From Asparagopsis taxiformis (Eukaryota; Rhodophyta; Florideophyceae; Bonnemaisoniales; Bonnemaisoniaceae): a DNA stretch of 64,000 nt. Where the stretch lies: positions 1-64,000 of the forward strand of contig JALQPE010002192.1 in assembly GCA_030407315.1 (NCBI GenBank), written 5' to 3'. The translations under genes were made by a program, and so were the position numbers. The notes below the pieces were generated by a model. It saw only the letters and a list, made by a program, of their open reading frames with translations, ran no database searches and was not told the origin of the DNA. Below are positions 11,008 through 22,449 of the stretch, piece by piece (the stretch's first letter is position 1; each line of letters starts with the position of its first letter).

Positions 11008-11289
11008 GTCCAGTATGACAAATCTACCCCAAGAGGCTCTGAAGCAGATATGGGTCTCCCTGAGTACTACTCCTGCTGCCTCTGCATCACCAAGGCTGTC
11101 CTCGTCCGTTAGCTAGTAGTAGAATTATTAGGCAATAGGGGTAATACCCCAAGGTATAGCGTAGTATAGGCCTATAGTACTGCTGGCCTGGAAGGTATGG
11201 AGATGCTGTTCAATACTGAGACGTTTATGAGTTAGAGTTTAGTTCTAGTTGCATGCTAAGTATCTAGTACTAAACTTAAGCAAATAATA
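11008..11289. other. Junction region before truncated ORF-D
   Basis: No recognisable gene. The ParB and zinc regions expected upstream of the ORF-D C-terminal half are absent here, so the deletion junction lies close to 11290. Confidence 0.5.
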
Positions 11290-12876
11290 ATGTACTTACG
11301 CAAATGTTACGATGGCAAAAATGAGGGAGACCTTCCTTCTTTTGCCCCACCTCCCGGCGTTTCCGTTCAGGAAGCATGGAAAGGAGATCCTTTCGACCCC
11401 TTCAAACCCAGCACTGCCAAGTCTCCTCTCAAGTCCACTCCGAAAAAGAATACCTCAAGGAGTACTACGGCCGGGAAATCCCCCATCCTCCCCACTCCGA
11501 AGGGAAGCAAATCTTCTGCCGCTCCCACACCCTCCCCTTCCACGCCAAAAACGCCTGCGGAGAGTGCGCGTACCCCGGTTGCCGAGAAAAGTGCAGATAC
11601 GCCCTCCACTGCGACTGTGCGTAAAAGTCCCCGCACCAAGAGAAACGTTACCTCTCTATACACTCCGGAGCGCAATGTCAAGCAAAAGATTTCTCGCTCC
11701 GCTTCCAAGAAGGGCCCGAAAACAAAAACTCTCAAGGGCTCGGAAACCAATTCCGCATTTCCAGCACCGTTCTCTGCCGTACCCCATCCAAAGAACGAGG
11801 AAAAACAGCAGGACGTCCCTCCTGCCGTGTTGGAAAAAGTTTCCACCCAGAAGGCCGCCCGCAACGTTCACCTCGCTTCCTCTCTACTACCAGACAACCA
11901 TAGAAGCGGTTTCTATCTCACCGTGGAGAAGATTCAGTCCATCAAGGACTCTATTGCTACCGCCGCAGCGACCGAGCCTCTACAGCAAGAAATCTTCTTT
12001 GAACGCGCAAGAGGTTCCATTGAGTCCCTCGGTTATGCTGTTCTTGATGATATCCTCAGTCAGCCCATTGTCAAGGCTTCCGTGGATGTTCTCTGCAAGT
12101 CGTTTGCAGAAATGTTCACCAATCAAAGCAAGAACTCTTGGATGCTTATACCTAACATTGGCACCACGAACGTCGGCGCTGCCACCAGTGAAAACGAGCG
12201 TCGCTACATGACTCCCTGTTCCGCCGTCACCGACGATCTAGAGAATTCCAACGAACCGCTTTTCTCTGATAAGCTCATTGTGGACGTCGCTTTGGCTGTT
12301 GTCGGACATCAGCTCCATCTGCGCTCTGCTATATCCAGCCTGCGTGAATATGCTGAAGGCTCGGAGTTGAAGTTTCAAGGGTCCGGACTTCGACTTCTTC
12401 TTACAGGCAATGGCACTAAACGCCAGGCCTCCCACTTCGCCTTCAATCCCACTACCCCCGGCAAATTGTGGAAGACTAATGTTGACGCAAACCCTGAACC
12501 GAGCTATGTCTTTGTTGCCACCGGGGCTGTGGGGTCTCCAGTGCTCGTTCGCCCGCGCTCCCATGTCTACATCAATTGCGCCCCGCGTTATGTCTCGAAA
12601 ATTTGGCATCTTCTTCCTCCTCGGATTGTATGGATCCCCCCCTTCTCCGTCATGGTCATGCGCGGTGACGTCGAACATGCTGGTCCCGGTTGGGATGACC
12701 ATGCCCTAATGAGAACCATGCATCCCAATGATGGTCAGCTCTCTACGTACGGACAGTATGTCCGTATTCAGTCTCTAGCTGTTCGCGAGGGTGCCATGGT
12801 TCCTGAAGACATGCAATGCATCGACAACTCCCCCAAACGCTACAAATTCCCACATGACGACGTCCAAGTCATCTAA
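11290..12876 (+). pseudogene. ORF-D of TE-c: C-terminal 2OG-dioxygenase-like half, N-terminus lost
   Basis: 528-codon open frame starting MYLRKCYDG. From CYDG onward it follows the C-terminal half of the intact ORF-D protein at 22908..26447 (CYDGRQPDDPPSW). The ParB-like region and most of the zinc-binding cluster are missing. A low-complexity Ser/Pro/Lys linker is followed by the conserved domain: LLPDNHRSGF, RYMTPCSAV, LRLLLTGNGT, then the expected metal-binding HxD, which reads His-Phe-Ala here (codons 12432..12440). GDVEHAGPGW and QYVRIQS follow with the distal His and the Arg. The first Asp is therefore replaced by Ala. The frame is otherwise intact, which suggests recent truncation or retention of a non-catalytic form. 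The ATG at 11290 may be accidental. Confidence 0.75.
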
Positions 12877-13110
12877 ACCTCCATCAAATGATGTCCCACA
12901 GACTCCCTTTCCATTCTCTCTACCATCATCTTCACCATATTCTGTAGGGTTTCTCTCTATTCTTCTTCTACTTTTGCCTACTCCTAGCTAGTGTTTTGCA
13001 TCTCTTAAAGTGATTGCCACACTTCTTTTCCATTTCCACTTCTCTCATTCCATCTCCGTCCTTCGCTGGTGTTCTCATTTCACAGTCTCCACTCTTCACC
13101 CTTCACATAG
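12877..13110. other. 3' flank of truncated ORF-D
   Basis: Pyrimidine-rich non-coding spacer before the hairpin cluster. Nothing recognised. Confidence 0.4.
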
Positions 13111-13376
13111 TTGGTCGAGCAAATCTCAATCCGGCATTGCTTGGTTCCCGGATTGAGTATTGCTCGACCAATTTCAGTATGACAATATTTCAGTATGACA
13201 GATACAAATTGGTCGAGCAAATCTCAATCCGGCATTGCGTGGTTCCCGGATTGAGTATTGCTCGACCAATTTTAGTATGATAATATTTATTTAATTTCAG
13301 TATGACAGCTACAGATTGGTCGAGCAATACTCAATCCGGGAACCTCGCAATGCCGGATTGAGATTTGCTCGACCAA
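13111..13376. repeat. Three family-2 hairpins before ORF-A
   Basis: Palindromes at 13111..13171, 13209..13269 and 13316..13376 with TTGGTCGAGCAAATCTCAAT arms. The loop of the third is inverted relative to the first two. They are separated by CAGTATGACA-type spacers. The same arrangement, with two hairpins, precedes ORF-A of TE-d at 61680..61855. Confidence 0.92.
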
Positions 13377-13568
13377 TTCACTTTGCAATGTAACGGTCAT
13401 CCCTGACGTAAACTGCCTGCCTCCCGTCCCTTCCGATTCTGGGTGATCACCAAACCCAAGCGCCGTCCCCTCTACCAAATACGGCTCGGTATCCGAACCC
13501 GTCCGTATTCCGTCTGTTCGCTCCTTTCCCTCGCCAGACTTTCTCTCCCACACACCTTTCTCTCCCTC

Positions 13569-15144
13569 ATGGCTCCTCCCAACAATGAAAACATCCACCG
13601 CGACGTGGAAGCGCGCTTCTCCGCTCTTCTCCAACAGTTCCTCGCTCCCATTCAGGAAGAACTGGCCGCTCTACGTTACCTTTCTTCCCTCCTCGCCGGC
13701 ACCAACACTGTTCCAGCTGCCAGCGCTGAGGATCCATACAGGAGCGTTCATATTGCCTGTCAGCTTGTGAACAGCATTTTCAGCAACAAAGCAACCGTCT
13801 CTCGCTTCGTTGCTCACTGCACAGTCAAGGAGTTGGCCAGGACTGGCGCTCCGTTCCAGACCAGCTGTCCTAGTTCCTCCCATCCTTCCAACTCCTGTCC
13901 GACTCTGCTCCTCGCCGCACTGTCCTTCTCCCAATTCTCTTCCACTCCCGCGGACTCCGCAAAGTCCAAGCGTTCCCTCATTTCCAGCCCCGTAGGGAAA
14001 AAGCACGTCTACTTGAAGCGCTCAATCGTCGGTTCCGCTTTCTTCTCAATGGCCAACGACCAGGTCGTTAGGTGGAAGGACTCGACATCGCGTAAAGCCG
14101 GCAACGTAGACCCTGGAGAAGAGGATGACCTTAACATGTCGACAGCCATCCGCAGCTACCCCCTCCGAAACGCCACCGTTGTACCTCAGGATAAGCCTGC
14201 CTGGGTGCGCCTCCCGCCTCATGCTCTTCGAGAAGCCTTTGCACTTGCAATGCCCACAGATGAAGACAACATCGTTGTGCCGCCTTCAAAGCGGAAGCGA
14301 CTATCTACCGGCACCGATGTAGACTCCATCCGAGCTCCCCCTGCCTCTTCCTCGACATCCAGAAACTCCGCTATCCCTGCAGCAGATACTGGACCCGTTA
14401 TGTTGGCTACGTCCGCGCTGCGTGCTCTTACAAAGTTCTTTAACAACTCTAGAAAGAATATGAAACAAGAGCTTCTCAAATCATGTTTCTTTCTTCTTCA
14501 CCAAGATTTCGACGCCGTTCTTCTCGACAACTCCCCAGATAGTAATCAAGCATCGTTCATGACGTTCAATAACGACTTTCCCCTTCGTTCCGATGATTCT
14601 ATTCCTACCACTGCTAGAGCGTACGGGAACAGTGCAGAAGCAAACAAGGTATATGAAGAAAACGACAGAATCTTCAATACTTTCACGCTCGACTGTCATG
14701 AGCTCATCGTTCAGGTCACCTATACAGTTTCCGTCACAGACTCCGAAGCCGACTCCTCTCCGTCTCGTTCCTCACAGCAACGAAAAGCTCTGACCAAATT
14801 CTCCTTCCTCACCACTGCCATGGTACTGCTCACCAGTTTCTGCCACTGCCCTCAACGCCATCTTCTGTGCCACAATACGCAAGCTATTCTTGCCTCTTAC
14901 AAGATAGCTATATGCTTAAAATCACTATTCTCCTCAATGATAGACTCAGATGAATATGGTAGAGATGGCTTCCCGCTTGTTGGAAGTCACGGATGCCTTG
15001 ACCTCCGCGACTATATTCCTGGTGGCGAGCTACTCTCCAGCTTCATTCGAAAGAAGAAGAATATATCCGCCCACGAATACGATGCAATCAAATTCGACAC
15101 AACAGATCTTTGTTCCATAGCAACTGAGGACCTCGATCCTCCCT
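13569..15144 (+). CDS. ORF-A of TE-c, 5' part, split by TE-b
   Basis: Starts MAPPNNENIHRDVEARFSALLQQF, which matches the TE-d copy exactly at its start and supports the ATG at 13569. The frame is open to the TE-b insertion at 15144/15145. The remaining 68 bases lie at 47381..47448, and skipping TE-b plus one CT duplicate rejoins the frame (547 residues in all). A possible coiled coil is at residues 5-40, then LLAGTNTVPAA, VGKKHVYLKRSIVGSAFFSM, MANDQVVRWKDST, a basic KRKRLSTG cluster and an ALRALTKFFNNSRK helix. Function is unknown. The clean reading frame on both sides of the insertion suggests that TE-b landed in a still intact gene. Confidence 0.85.
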
Positions 15145-16735
15145 CACAGGATAAGCAAAAATAGAGAATATTCCATGGAAAATGCCGTATTGTACAGTAG
15201 AACTAGTCACCATATTTTAGCGGAACGCCCATCCCCAACGTTTGGATAAGGCCCATCGAAAAAAATGTAAAAAATCATGGGCTGAGACCAGCACGGCGAT
15301 TTTGTTTTACAGTAGGCAGGAACCAAGCAGAACTATGGTGTGGCCGTGAGGTGATGGCTGAACCATGTACGGAAGGACACGTAGGGATGGAAATGAACCA
15401 CGTCCATATATGAGCAGGACGGCGGGTTGACTAGAACGGGCCAAGTCACGCAGGCACGGACTGTTGGAATGGAACCAGTACTGTATATGGGTATAGTTAG
15501 ATATGGGGTGCACCGTGACTGCGATATGTGGTGGAAGGTGCAGAGCGATTCGTAGAAATAAACTATAAAATATAATGGGCACACCGTGACGGTCCGGTGT
15601 CTGAAACCAGGCGTAAGCAGCACTCGCTGAATGGACGGTGACCAAAGTATGATTATTGTATTCATTGGAATAATTCCAGAGTAGGTGACTTATTGCTCAT
15701 GGGACGTGACCAAGCTGACTTGTGGAACTGGCCAAACGATAATTTAGAAAGGGACCATTGACTGGGCATGTGCGGCCCAAGGCAAAGCGCGGTTAGTTTC
15801 CAAACTACAGTACTGTGTAAAGCCCGGATATATTCTATTATAACACCTGCTCGTGACACTGGTATTATTCCACCGTGGAGCACTGTAATGGGTACGGTTC
15901 ACTTCCACTGGATGTAGTGGTTGTACCGTCGGGTGGCGTGGACCATGTCCACTGGGTAGAGTGGTTGCACCGGTGGGCGCTCTGGGTAGAAACTGAAAGG
16001 TAGAACGGGCGGCACATCGCACTTTTGCGGAGAAACTGCAGGACGGATAGGTCTGACTGAAACGATATCTAGGTAGAATGGAAATCGGCATAGGGACAAT
16101 GAATTAGACTAGGTTGCAGCCAGTAGCGGGTACGCAAGATTTACGATATGGTGTAGTGGATATGGAATAGGTAAATGGGCAGCTAACGCCAAAAGTTTAA
16201 CGACATGAAGATCATCTGTACACTGCACTACGGAACTATGAACTATGCCACCATGGCAGATACTAAACGGCAAAACACTAGCTCTACATAAAGTAACTAC
16301 AAATACATATAGGCATGAAAAGAGAGATGAGGGGAAGCCAGAAATTTCTGTTGGCACCTGGAAGGAAAAGAATAGATGAATCAATGGTTAGTGCTAGGAA
16401 TGTAACTTCATCAACGCTAGAAGCATGGTTAGAAGCGAGAGAACATACCGTTGATAGTGGAGCCAGAGCTTGAGTAAGCGGATTGTAGAGAACCCAGAAA
16501 CTTCTGCTGGCACATAGATGGAAAGAAGTGGATGACACAGTGGTTAGTGCTGGAAACGGTATGCCAAAAGCTCGATTAGAAGTGAGAAAACGTAGTAATG
16601 ACAGTAGCCCTGGAGAAAGACGAAACAGAAAGTAGGAAAGGCAGAAAAGTATGTTAGCAGAAGAACAACGAAGAACCGCAGAAAAAGACAATGGGAGGAA
16701 TGGCTAAAAGACTAAATGAGCAGGAAAACCTTATC
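15145..16735. repeat. Left subterminal region of TE-b
   Basis: About 1.6 kb with no gene. Many scattered short inverted motifs such as ACCATGTAC, GGACCATGTCC, ACCGTGAC and GGTACGGT occur in both orientations; related ATGGTAC and CCACCATG motifs occur in the right subterminal region. An imperfect direct duplication with a period of about 156 bases covers about 16337..16650 (CAGAAA.TTCTG.TGGCAC and AGTGGTTAGTGCT.G). The open frames here are short and unconserved. Confidence 0.6.
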
Positions 16736-16804
16736 GTAGGATGGAGGCGGCGGGGCACAATCACATCCGTAGGGATGTGATTGCACTCCGCCGCCCCATC
16801 CTGC
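16736..16804. repeat. GC-rich hairpin
   Basis: Inverted repeat with arms AGGATGG.GGCGGCGG and CAATCACATCC around a GTAG loop. The stem is about 30 bp and far more GC-rich than its surroundings. It is present once in the window. Confidence 0.8.
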
Positions 16805-17146
16805 GTAGGTGGTGTGCTCCGAGCGACAGGTGCTGGCGATGTTGCCCGGCGTGACGCAAGGCTTAAATACTGCTGCAGAGTGAGCCCAGAGGTCGCGTAT
16901 TTCACTTGCGTAGTGAGAAAGCGCGCGCTTTTCGTACTGACAAATCAGAAACAAATCATCGATGATCTATGAACACGTCATGGACACGTCATGGACTCGA
17001 GATGGACTCGTCATGAATACGTAATGAAATAGAACACTAGGTAGTATTCTATTTCATTACAGCTGGCGTGGAGCTGCACGCTTGTGAGCGGAAACGTGTA
17101 TTGCAGGCTGAGGAGCCAATGATGAAAAATTAGAAAAAATGACTAG
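16805..17146. other. Spacer, no gene seen
   Basis: Contains a small cluster of CATGGACACGTC-like and CTCGAGATGGACTCGTC-like direct repeats (about 16976..17020) and the inverted pair AATGAAATAGAA / TTCTATTTCATT around 17020..17058. No coding signal. Confidence 0.5.
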
Positions 17147-17207
17147 TTACTGCAGTAAAAAGTGATCTAGGAAGATGCATTTGGTAGATCAGTTTTTACT
17201 GCAGTAA
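17147..17207. repeat. Family-1 hairpin (inner part only)
   Basis: TTACTGCAGTAAAAA..GATCTAG and its complement around a GATGCAT centre. The outer AAATTTGGTAATTTT arms found in other copies are missing. It stands downstream of the transposase gene. Confidence 0.8.
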
Positions 17208-17501
17208 AAGAAACCTAATTGTACTTTAATTTTATTGTGGTACGTTCCGCCCTGAGGATGCTGGTTCATGCTTGAGGCAGTTCAAGGAAAGGATAAGCTC
17301 TGGAAGAAGCATGAATGGTATAGACGAGGAATTAGAGATGGTTACATAGAATAGAACATAGTGTCTCACAGGTTTTGGGACAAGGGACTTAAGTATGGCC
17401 AATGTCAAGGTGGATGTATGTGACGGAAACGCTACAATATGAGGAAGTTTGTTTACGGGAAGTAATATGGTAGAAAAGCTTATGTACTAGACCCTAGAGT
17501 A
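17208..17501. other. 3' flank of transposase ORF-C
   Basis: Non-coding spacer between the inner hairpin and the transposase stop. Nothing recognised. Confidence 0.4.
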
Positions 17502-20500
17502 TCATGCAGTCCTTGGCGGATATCCATCTGCTCTTGCAAAAATAGAGAAGGAACCACCATCCATAAACGAAGGACCTCCATGCGTAATTCCTCCATTCGA
17601 AGTGCCTTGCTCCACAGAACATAATGAAGGGCTACAATTGTGGAGGAGACCAACCTTACGAACCCCTGAAGTGAGAGGGAGAAACCAGGAGCCGGAATCG
17701 GTGTTCGGAGCAAACGTAGTGGGGGACGACTTCTGCTTGATAACTGGAAGAACAATAGCGTGTGGTGGAGACAGGTTTTCCTGGTGAGATTCGTGTATGC
17801 AAACGTTTCCAGGTGAAGCAATGTTTCCATCAATAGTCAGGTCAAACACAGTGGTAACAGCCCAAAAATAAGGCGAACAGGTCTTCTGTAGAATTCTAGA
17901 AGACGGGGAAGCTGAGTAGCAAGCTTGTACTACACAGCCAGAAGCTATTTCTTGTGGCTTTGAAAAGTCCCGAGACGCAGCAGAGGGCGAAGCTGCAAAG
18001 GCAGGGTGGGCAGAACTGAGACGTGCTCCCTTGCATGGTTTTCCACGAAGCATGACTGCATCCGAATTCTGCCCACAGGAAAAATCCTGCTGTGGTAATG
18101 AAGAGGGAACTCCTGTCCACGAGTAATATGAATATGGAGAAGAGAAGAATGGTAAAGAAGACCTATTCAAATGTTCGAGAAGAGGTTCTTGACAGAGGTC
18201 ATGCAGCGTACTAGCCGGGAGGTTCTCCATGGATTTACAGTGCTCCCGTCCGAATAGAACACGAAGGAGAAACCGTTTAGAACGTTGTCTCTCCACAGAT
18301 GCTGGAGTAGAATTGGAGAAACTTTTCAAAGCAAGATGGAGGCTTCCTTTCCAATAGTTTCCGAGTGCCGCTAACATAGCATCCAACTGTCTGTCAGCAC
18401 CTCCGGAATGCTCTAGACCTCGTTTCATTTGTTGATGTGTTCCTTCGAATGATAGCTCAGCTACCTGGCGAGCGTGTCCGAGCAGAGGAACAGTGTGTTC
18501 AAATGCCTCAATGAGACGGTGCAAGTTTGGCTTATTGTCAAGAATCTTCCTTGCCCGGAATCCAGCAGTCTTGTTTTCCATCTCAATGTGGTCATTATCA
18601 TTCGTTACTATACCTTCTGTCTGCATCTTCCGTTTCTTCGAGACCGCTGTGCTCCGCTGTCTGGTAGGAACAGTCTTGAGCAGGTCATCCACTAGAGTAG
18701 CATATTCTTTCGATAGCTGCTGCAGACGACGGAGACCGTTGTGCGCAGAATTCCCTGTAGCTCTCTGTACTGCCTCAGAACCGTCGATATTTTTCGTGGT
18801 AGGAAGTATGTAGCTGCAGATATAGAGGACAGGAGACGAACAAGTTCTAGGGACAGATGGCGTTGCTCTTCAGAAGCCTGGAGTGACCTTGAACCGCTAC
18901 CTTCGGATGACCTTGTAGTCTGCGATTGGAATTTCAGAGAAGACCTGAAGCAGTGTTCGGCGACGAGGAGAACTGCAAATCTGTCCGAGATTCCCATTGT
19001 ATGAGTTTCACCTGCGTTGAAGTTATATATCCTGTTCTGATTTGCGAGGCCCAATACACGGAGGGCATCCACCATGAACCTGTCGGCCAGCTTTCTCACA
19101 CCATCATTAGGCAAGCTTGAAAAAGCATTGTCCAGAGCATCCTTTGCCAGTCCATGGAGGAGATGGTCAATTCCAACAAACGTCGAACGGTATGGGTCCA
19201 GAATAGCAGGCACGACAGGGATTCGTAGACCATCGTTTCCGAGTGGTGTCCCGGTTGGAACCAGCCCTTTGGACCTAGCTTCATGAAGTAGTCTTTCAAT
19301 GAGATGCAATGGAGTGTCTGTGATATTTTGCACTGTTCTCAAACCCAGATACTTCAAGATGTTTGCAGAACTTTCCGATGACTGAACAGCAGCTGTTCGC
19401 TCGGATGTGCGAAAGTGTGTATCAGAGGTCGAATGTAAACGGGTGTCGTAGCCAAACTGCGAGTTCTTCCCATATTTCCCCCCTCTTACAAAGAAACACA
19501 AATGGCATGGGCAGTCTGCGTTGTGCCCCATGACATCCAGCACATGAGAACAGGCAGGATAATCCGATACGAAACCAATAAAGTCCAGGAAAATTAGACA
19601 TTCATTGCCGTCTGGATCGACATCACGAAACCCCGACGTACATCCTTGAATAATGTCTCTAGAGATATGTCGAAGGATATGGTTTGTACTAACACCAGGA
19701 CCTGTGACACCGATAACGCGCACAGCAGAACTGTTCCGGCGACAGTCCAGCGGAAGACCCATTGGGAGCATATAGCATCCTCCAGCACTCCCTTTCTTAC
19801 CAGAGGCTTCATTGAAGTCATCGCAGTATAAAAGAAATGGATAGACGTAGTATGTGGTACCGCAGCTGAGAACCCCACGGAGATGTGTAGGATGAAAGGG
19901 GCTGGGGCTCGTGCCTGGTTTCAATAACTTGACATTATTGATTGCACGAGTTCCGCCGACAACTTTGTAATGCCCTTCAGAGTTGACGAGAAAGAGCAGT
20001 TTTTGTGATGGGCCTGGCGGTCCGGGAGAGCTGACGACAAGCCCAATGAAGAACTGTATACCACAATTTTGAGTAGGGTTACACTCAGGACTGGGTGATA
20101 AAACTGTCAGGTGATCACCCGGCCGAGCATATTCCCGGAACGACTCTTTCTGAAGGATGAAGGCGGACCCATATGAATGCGGGGAGACCGAAAGCCTACT
20201 ATGAAATGTGGCACCGGAGTTTATCCATGAAGAAGATGTGATAGCTTTGAACGACTCATGGCTGGAAGATAGTAATTCATGTTGGAAAAGGGAACTGAGA
20301 GTAGGATCTAGAGAAGAGGCGTGCTGCCCTGATGTGACATGCAGTTCCACAATACTACCCCCGAAAGCAGGAACGGGAAAGCCGTCTTTATCCGCCTCCG
20401 CCCTCATCGTGTAGTTTTGTCCTTTTAAAGAGTACTCTCTGAATTTTCCTATCCTCGACTGTACACACGTTACCATGTAAACTTAGTATGTCATCCGAGT

Positions 20501-21551
20501 CGGAAGCATCCAATTGTGTGTTATCACGCCACGCAAGGTCGAATATATGTGGTGCAGTAATGTCTGCTCGTGCATATTCGCTTGGTGGAACGATAAGTAC
20601 AGGTGCTGATTGACTAGCTTTGTTTTGTTCGACCTTGCTTCTTCGTAGAATTGCAGAAGAGGCAACACGAGCTGCACTACGCTCTGCGTTTACAGGGAAG
20701 TATACGGTTTCCGAACGTAACCATGCGTTGAAGAACAGCCACGGTCTTACCTTCCGCATAATTGTCGAATAATGGGGTAGACTTCGCTGAACGTGTTTGT
20801 TCGTGGAACCTTGTCTAGCGAAATCGAACAACACGCGATCTTCCTGAAGGTTTGCTGCGGTGCATTTCGTCGACCCTGTCAGTTTGGCGACAGCGTACAA
20901 CGTTGTCCATTCTGTCATGTAATTGCGAGCTTTGTCTGGATTGGACGTGTTCATGATAAAGGGAGAAGAGATTAGGAGCTTCGCTTCTGCCTCCTCCTGT
21001 AGAAACAGGTCGTTGTCATCCGAATCGGAGTCGTTTGTTGCGGTGACGTTCTCATGATGGTCGGAAGCAGCGGGATGGCACAGTTTAGGAACTGTCGCAG
21101 CAGAAGTGACGGGGTCTCTGCCGGAGGATAGTACAATATCATCGTCGCTAGGAGTAATACAAGCTTTTTGAACTTCTGGAACAATTGTTCCAGAAGTATA
21201 CTTGAGTATATTGTTCTGCTGCCCACTATTGGCGTACGTCAAAGGGAGGGTGGTATCCACAGAATTGCTCCCAGGTCTGAAGATATCCTGTGAAGGCGAG
21301 GAAGGGAGGACTGGATCTGGATCTGGGGTCTGCGAATTGGTAGCTATGGGAGCATGGGGAGGGTTCGAAGTGCTACCATACTCTGTTGCCGGGCGAGGAT
21401 GATGGGTTTCTGGTGTATTGCAGTCCATTTCCTGAACGGCAAAAGGATTTGAGACTGTTCTGGATGTCGAGCGTCTAGTCCGATTGCGGACAGGGGCTAC
21501 ATAGTTGAAACGGAGCCTCGGGCCATTCCTAGACTTTCTCGGTCTAGCCAT
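17502..21551 (-). pseudogene. ORF-C of TE-b: full-length Tnp2-like transposase with two 1-base frameshifts
   Basis: Same family as 6597..9509. The ATG at 21551 is chosen because MARPRKSRNGPRLRFNYVAP matches the other copy's MPRTRKSRRGHRL. All core blocks are present: YCDDFNEASGKKGSAGGC, MLPMGLPLDCRR, VSDYPACSHVLDVMGH, CHLC and VGIDHLLHGLAKDAL. The C-terminus extends about 390 residues beyond VDDLLKTVPTRQRS, including DNKPNLHRLIEAFEH, which is missing in the TE-c copy. Two frame changes interrupt it: near 20435..20470, between DRKIQ and REYSLKGQN, and near 18800, between TYFLPR and NIDGSEAVQ. Both sit beside short A-runs, so either recent mutation or consensus error is possible. If intact it would be about 1350 residues, large for Tnp2. 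Confidence 0.87.
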
Positions 21552-21854
21552 ATCTCGATAACCTGGATTGAGGTAGCACCTAGGTGCAAACAGCTGTTTG
21601 GAAGGGAGGGAAACGCTGTACGCCTCTATATTATGAGGATACAAATCTCTATAGTCTATCAATCTGTAGAAGAACGAAATTGGAAGGGGAGATCTCAGAG
21701 CTGACCGTTACAGTCGTTGCAGAGAACATGTTCTCTATTTCCATGGAAGCCAGGAAATAGTGCAAAGTACTGATGAGTATACATGAAGACTGAAAACTTC
21801 AAAGAATGACATAGTTTTTACCAGAATCGTAATTCATCCTATAGTGTTTACTTA
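21552..21854. other. Upstream flank of ORF-C in TE-b
   Basis: Leader and promoter side of the leftward transposase gene. The frame stays open upstream of 21551 to 21662 but is not conserved in the TE-c copy. No promoter element can be named with confidence. Confidence 0.4.
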
Positions 21855-21918
21855 GCAAGAAACACTGTCAAGTAGTGAAGGAGATGCCTCTCCTTCACTA
21901 CTCGACAGTGTTTCTTGC
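21855..21918. repeat. Compact near-perfect hairpin
   Basis: Arms GCAAGAAACACTGTC plus AGTAGTGAAGGAGA and their complement, with a 4-base loop and a 30-bp stem with one mismatch. It lies between transposase and ORF-D, next to but distinct from the family-1 hairpins. It is a candidate small-RNA precursor or regulatory stem. Single copy here. Confidence 0.85.
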
Positions 21919-21996
21919 AGCTTCGCAACTGCAGACAGAGCACTCAGTGCAAACACTATACTCCATGGAGTGGCACGGAGAAGTTCCAGACTAGTC

Positions 21997-22118
21997 TAAA
22001 ATTTGGTAATTTTTTGGGCACAAAAATTACTGCAGTAAAAACTGATCTAGCCAAGTGCACTTTGCTAGATCAGTTTTTACTGCAGTAATTTTTGAGCCCA
22101 AAAAATTACCAAATTTTA
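21997..22118. repeat. Family-1 hairpin (full form)
   Basis: Almost perfect palindrome of about 122 bases: TAAAATTTGGTAATTTTTTG, GGC, then ATTACTGCAGTAAAAACTGA, a CTAG stem and a GTGCAC centre, all mirrored. Together with 22409..22449 it forms the left half of a structure mirrored on the other side of ORF-D. Confidence 0.95.
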
Positions 22119-22408
22119 TGCCCCACTCGTAGTGACCGTATGGCTCGTACACCGCCCTGCTTTGTGCTCCCGTCCATATTCCATGAAACACTCACCACCA
22201 TCGGTCAACACCACGTGGGCAGCACCTTCTATAGTTCCTTTCAAATACGTTTCTGGACTGCTGGTGCACAACAGTCTCAATGTACTACGACGAACACCGT
22301 CGGAATATTCAGAAACATACATCATTAAAGCATCGAATGCGACGACTAGACGAAATGTGGAGCAGGAGCGGTTGTCCAAATCTGGTGCAGACGGTCGCCA
22401 GACTAGTC
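22119..22408. repeat. Left arm of the inverted repeat flanking ORF-D
   Basis: Runs from TGCCCCACTCGTAGTGACCG to the short hairpin and is repeated in inverse orientation at 26754..27169. Shared blocks: ACGGTCACTACGAGTGGGGC, AAGGTGCTGCCCACGTGGTG and GGAGCAG.AGC.GTTGTCCAA. Short open frames visible in both arms mirror each other because of this repeat and are not counted as genes. Confidence 0.85.
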
Positions 22409-22449
22409 TAAAATTTGGTAATTTTTGTGCCCAAAAAATTACCAAATTT
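22409..22449. repeat. Family-1 hairpin (short form)
   Basis: Only the outer arms remain: AAATTTGGTAATTTTTGTGC followed at once by CCAAAAAATTACCAAATTT. The inner CTGCAG-GATCTAG segment of about 80 bases is absent. Confidence 0.92.

Noticed and set aside
15307..16691. Several overlapping reverse-strand frames of 66-135 codons
   Set aside because: They lie in the subterminal repeat region of TE-b, overlap one another in different frames and have no relatives in the other elements.
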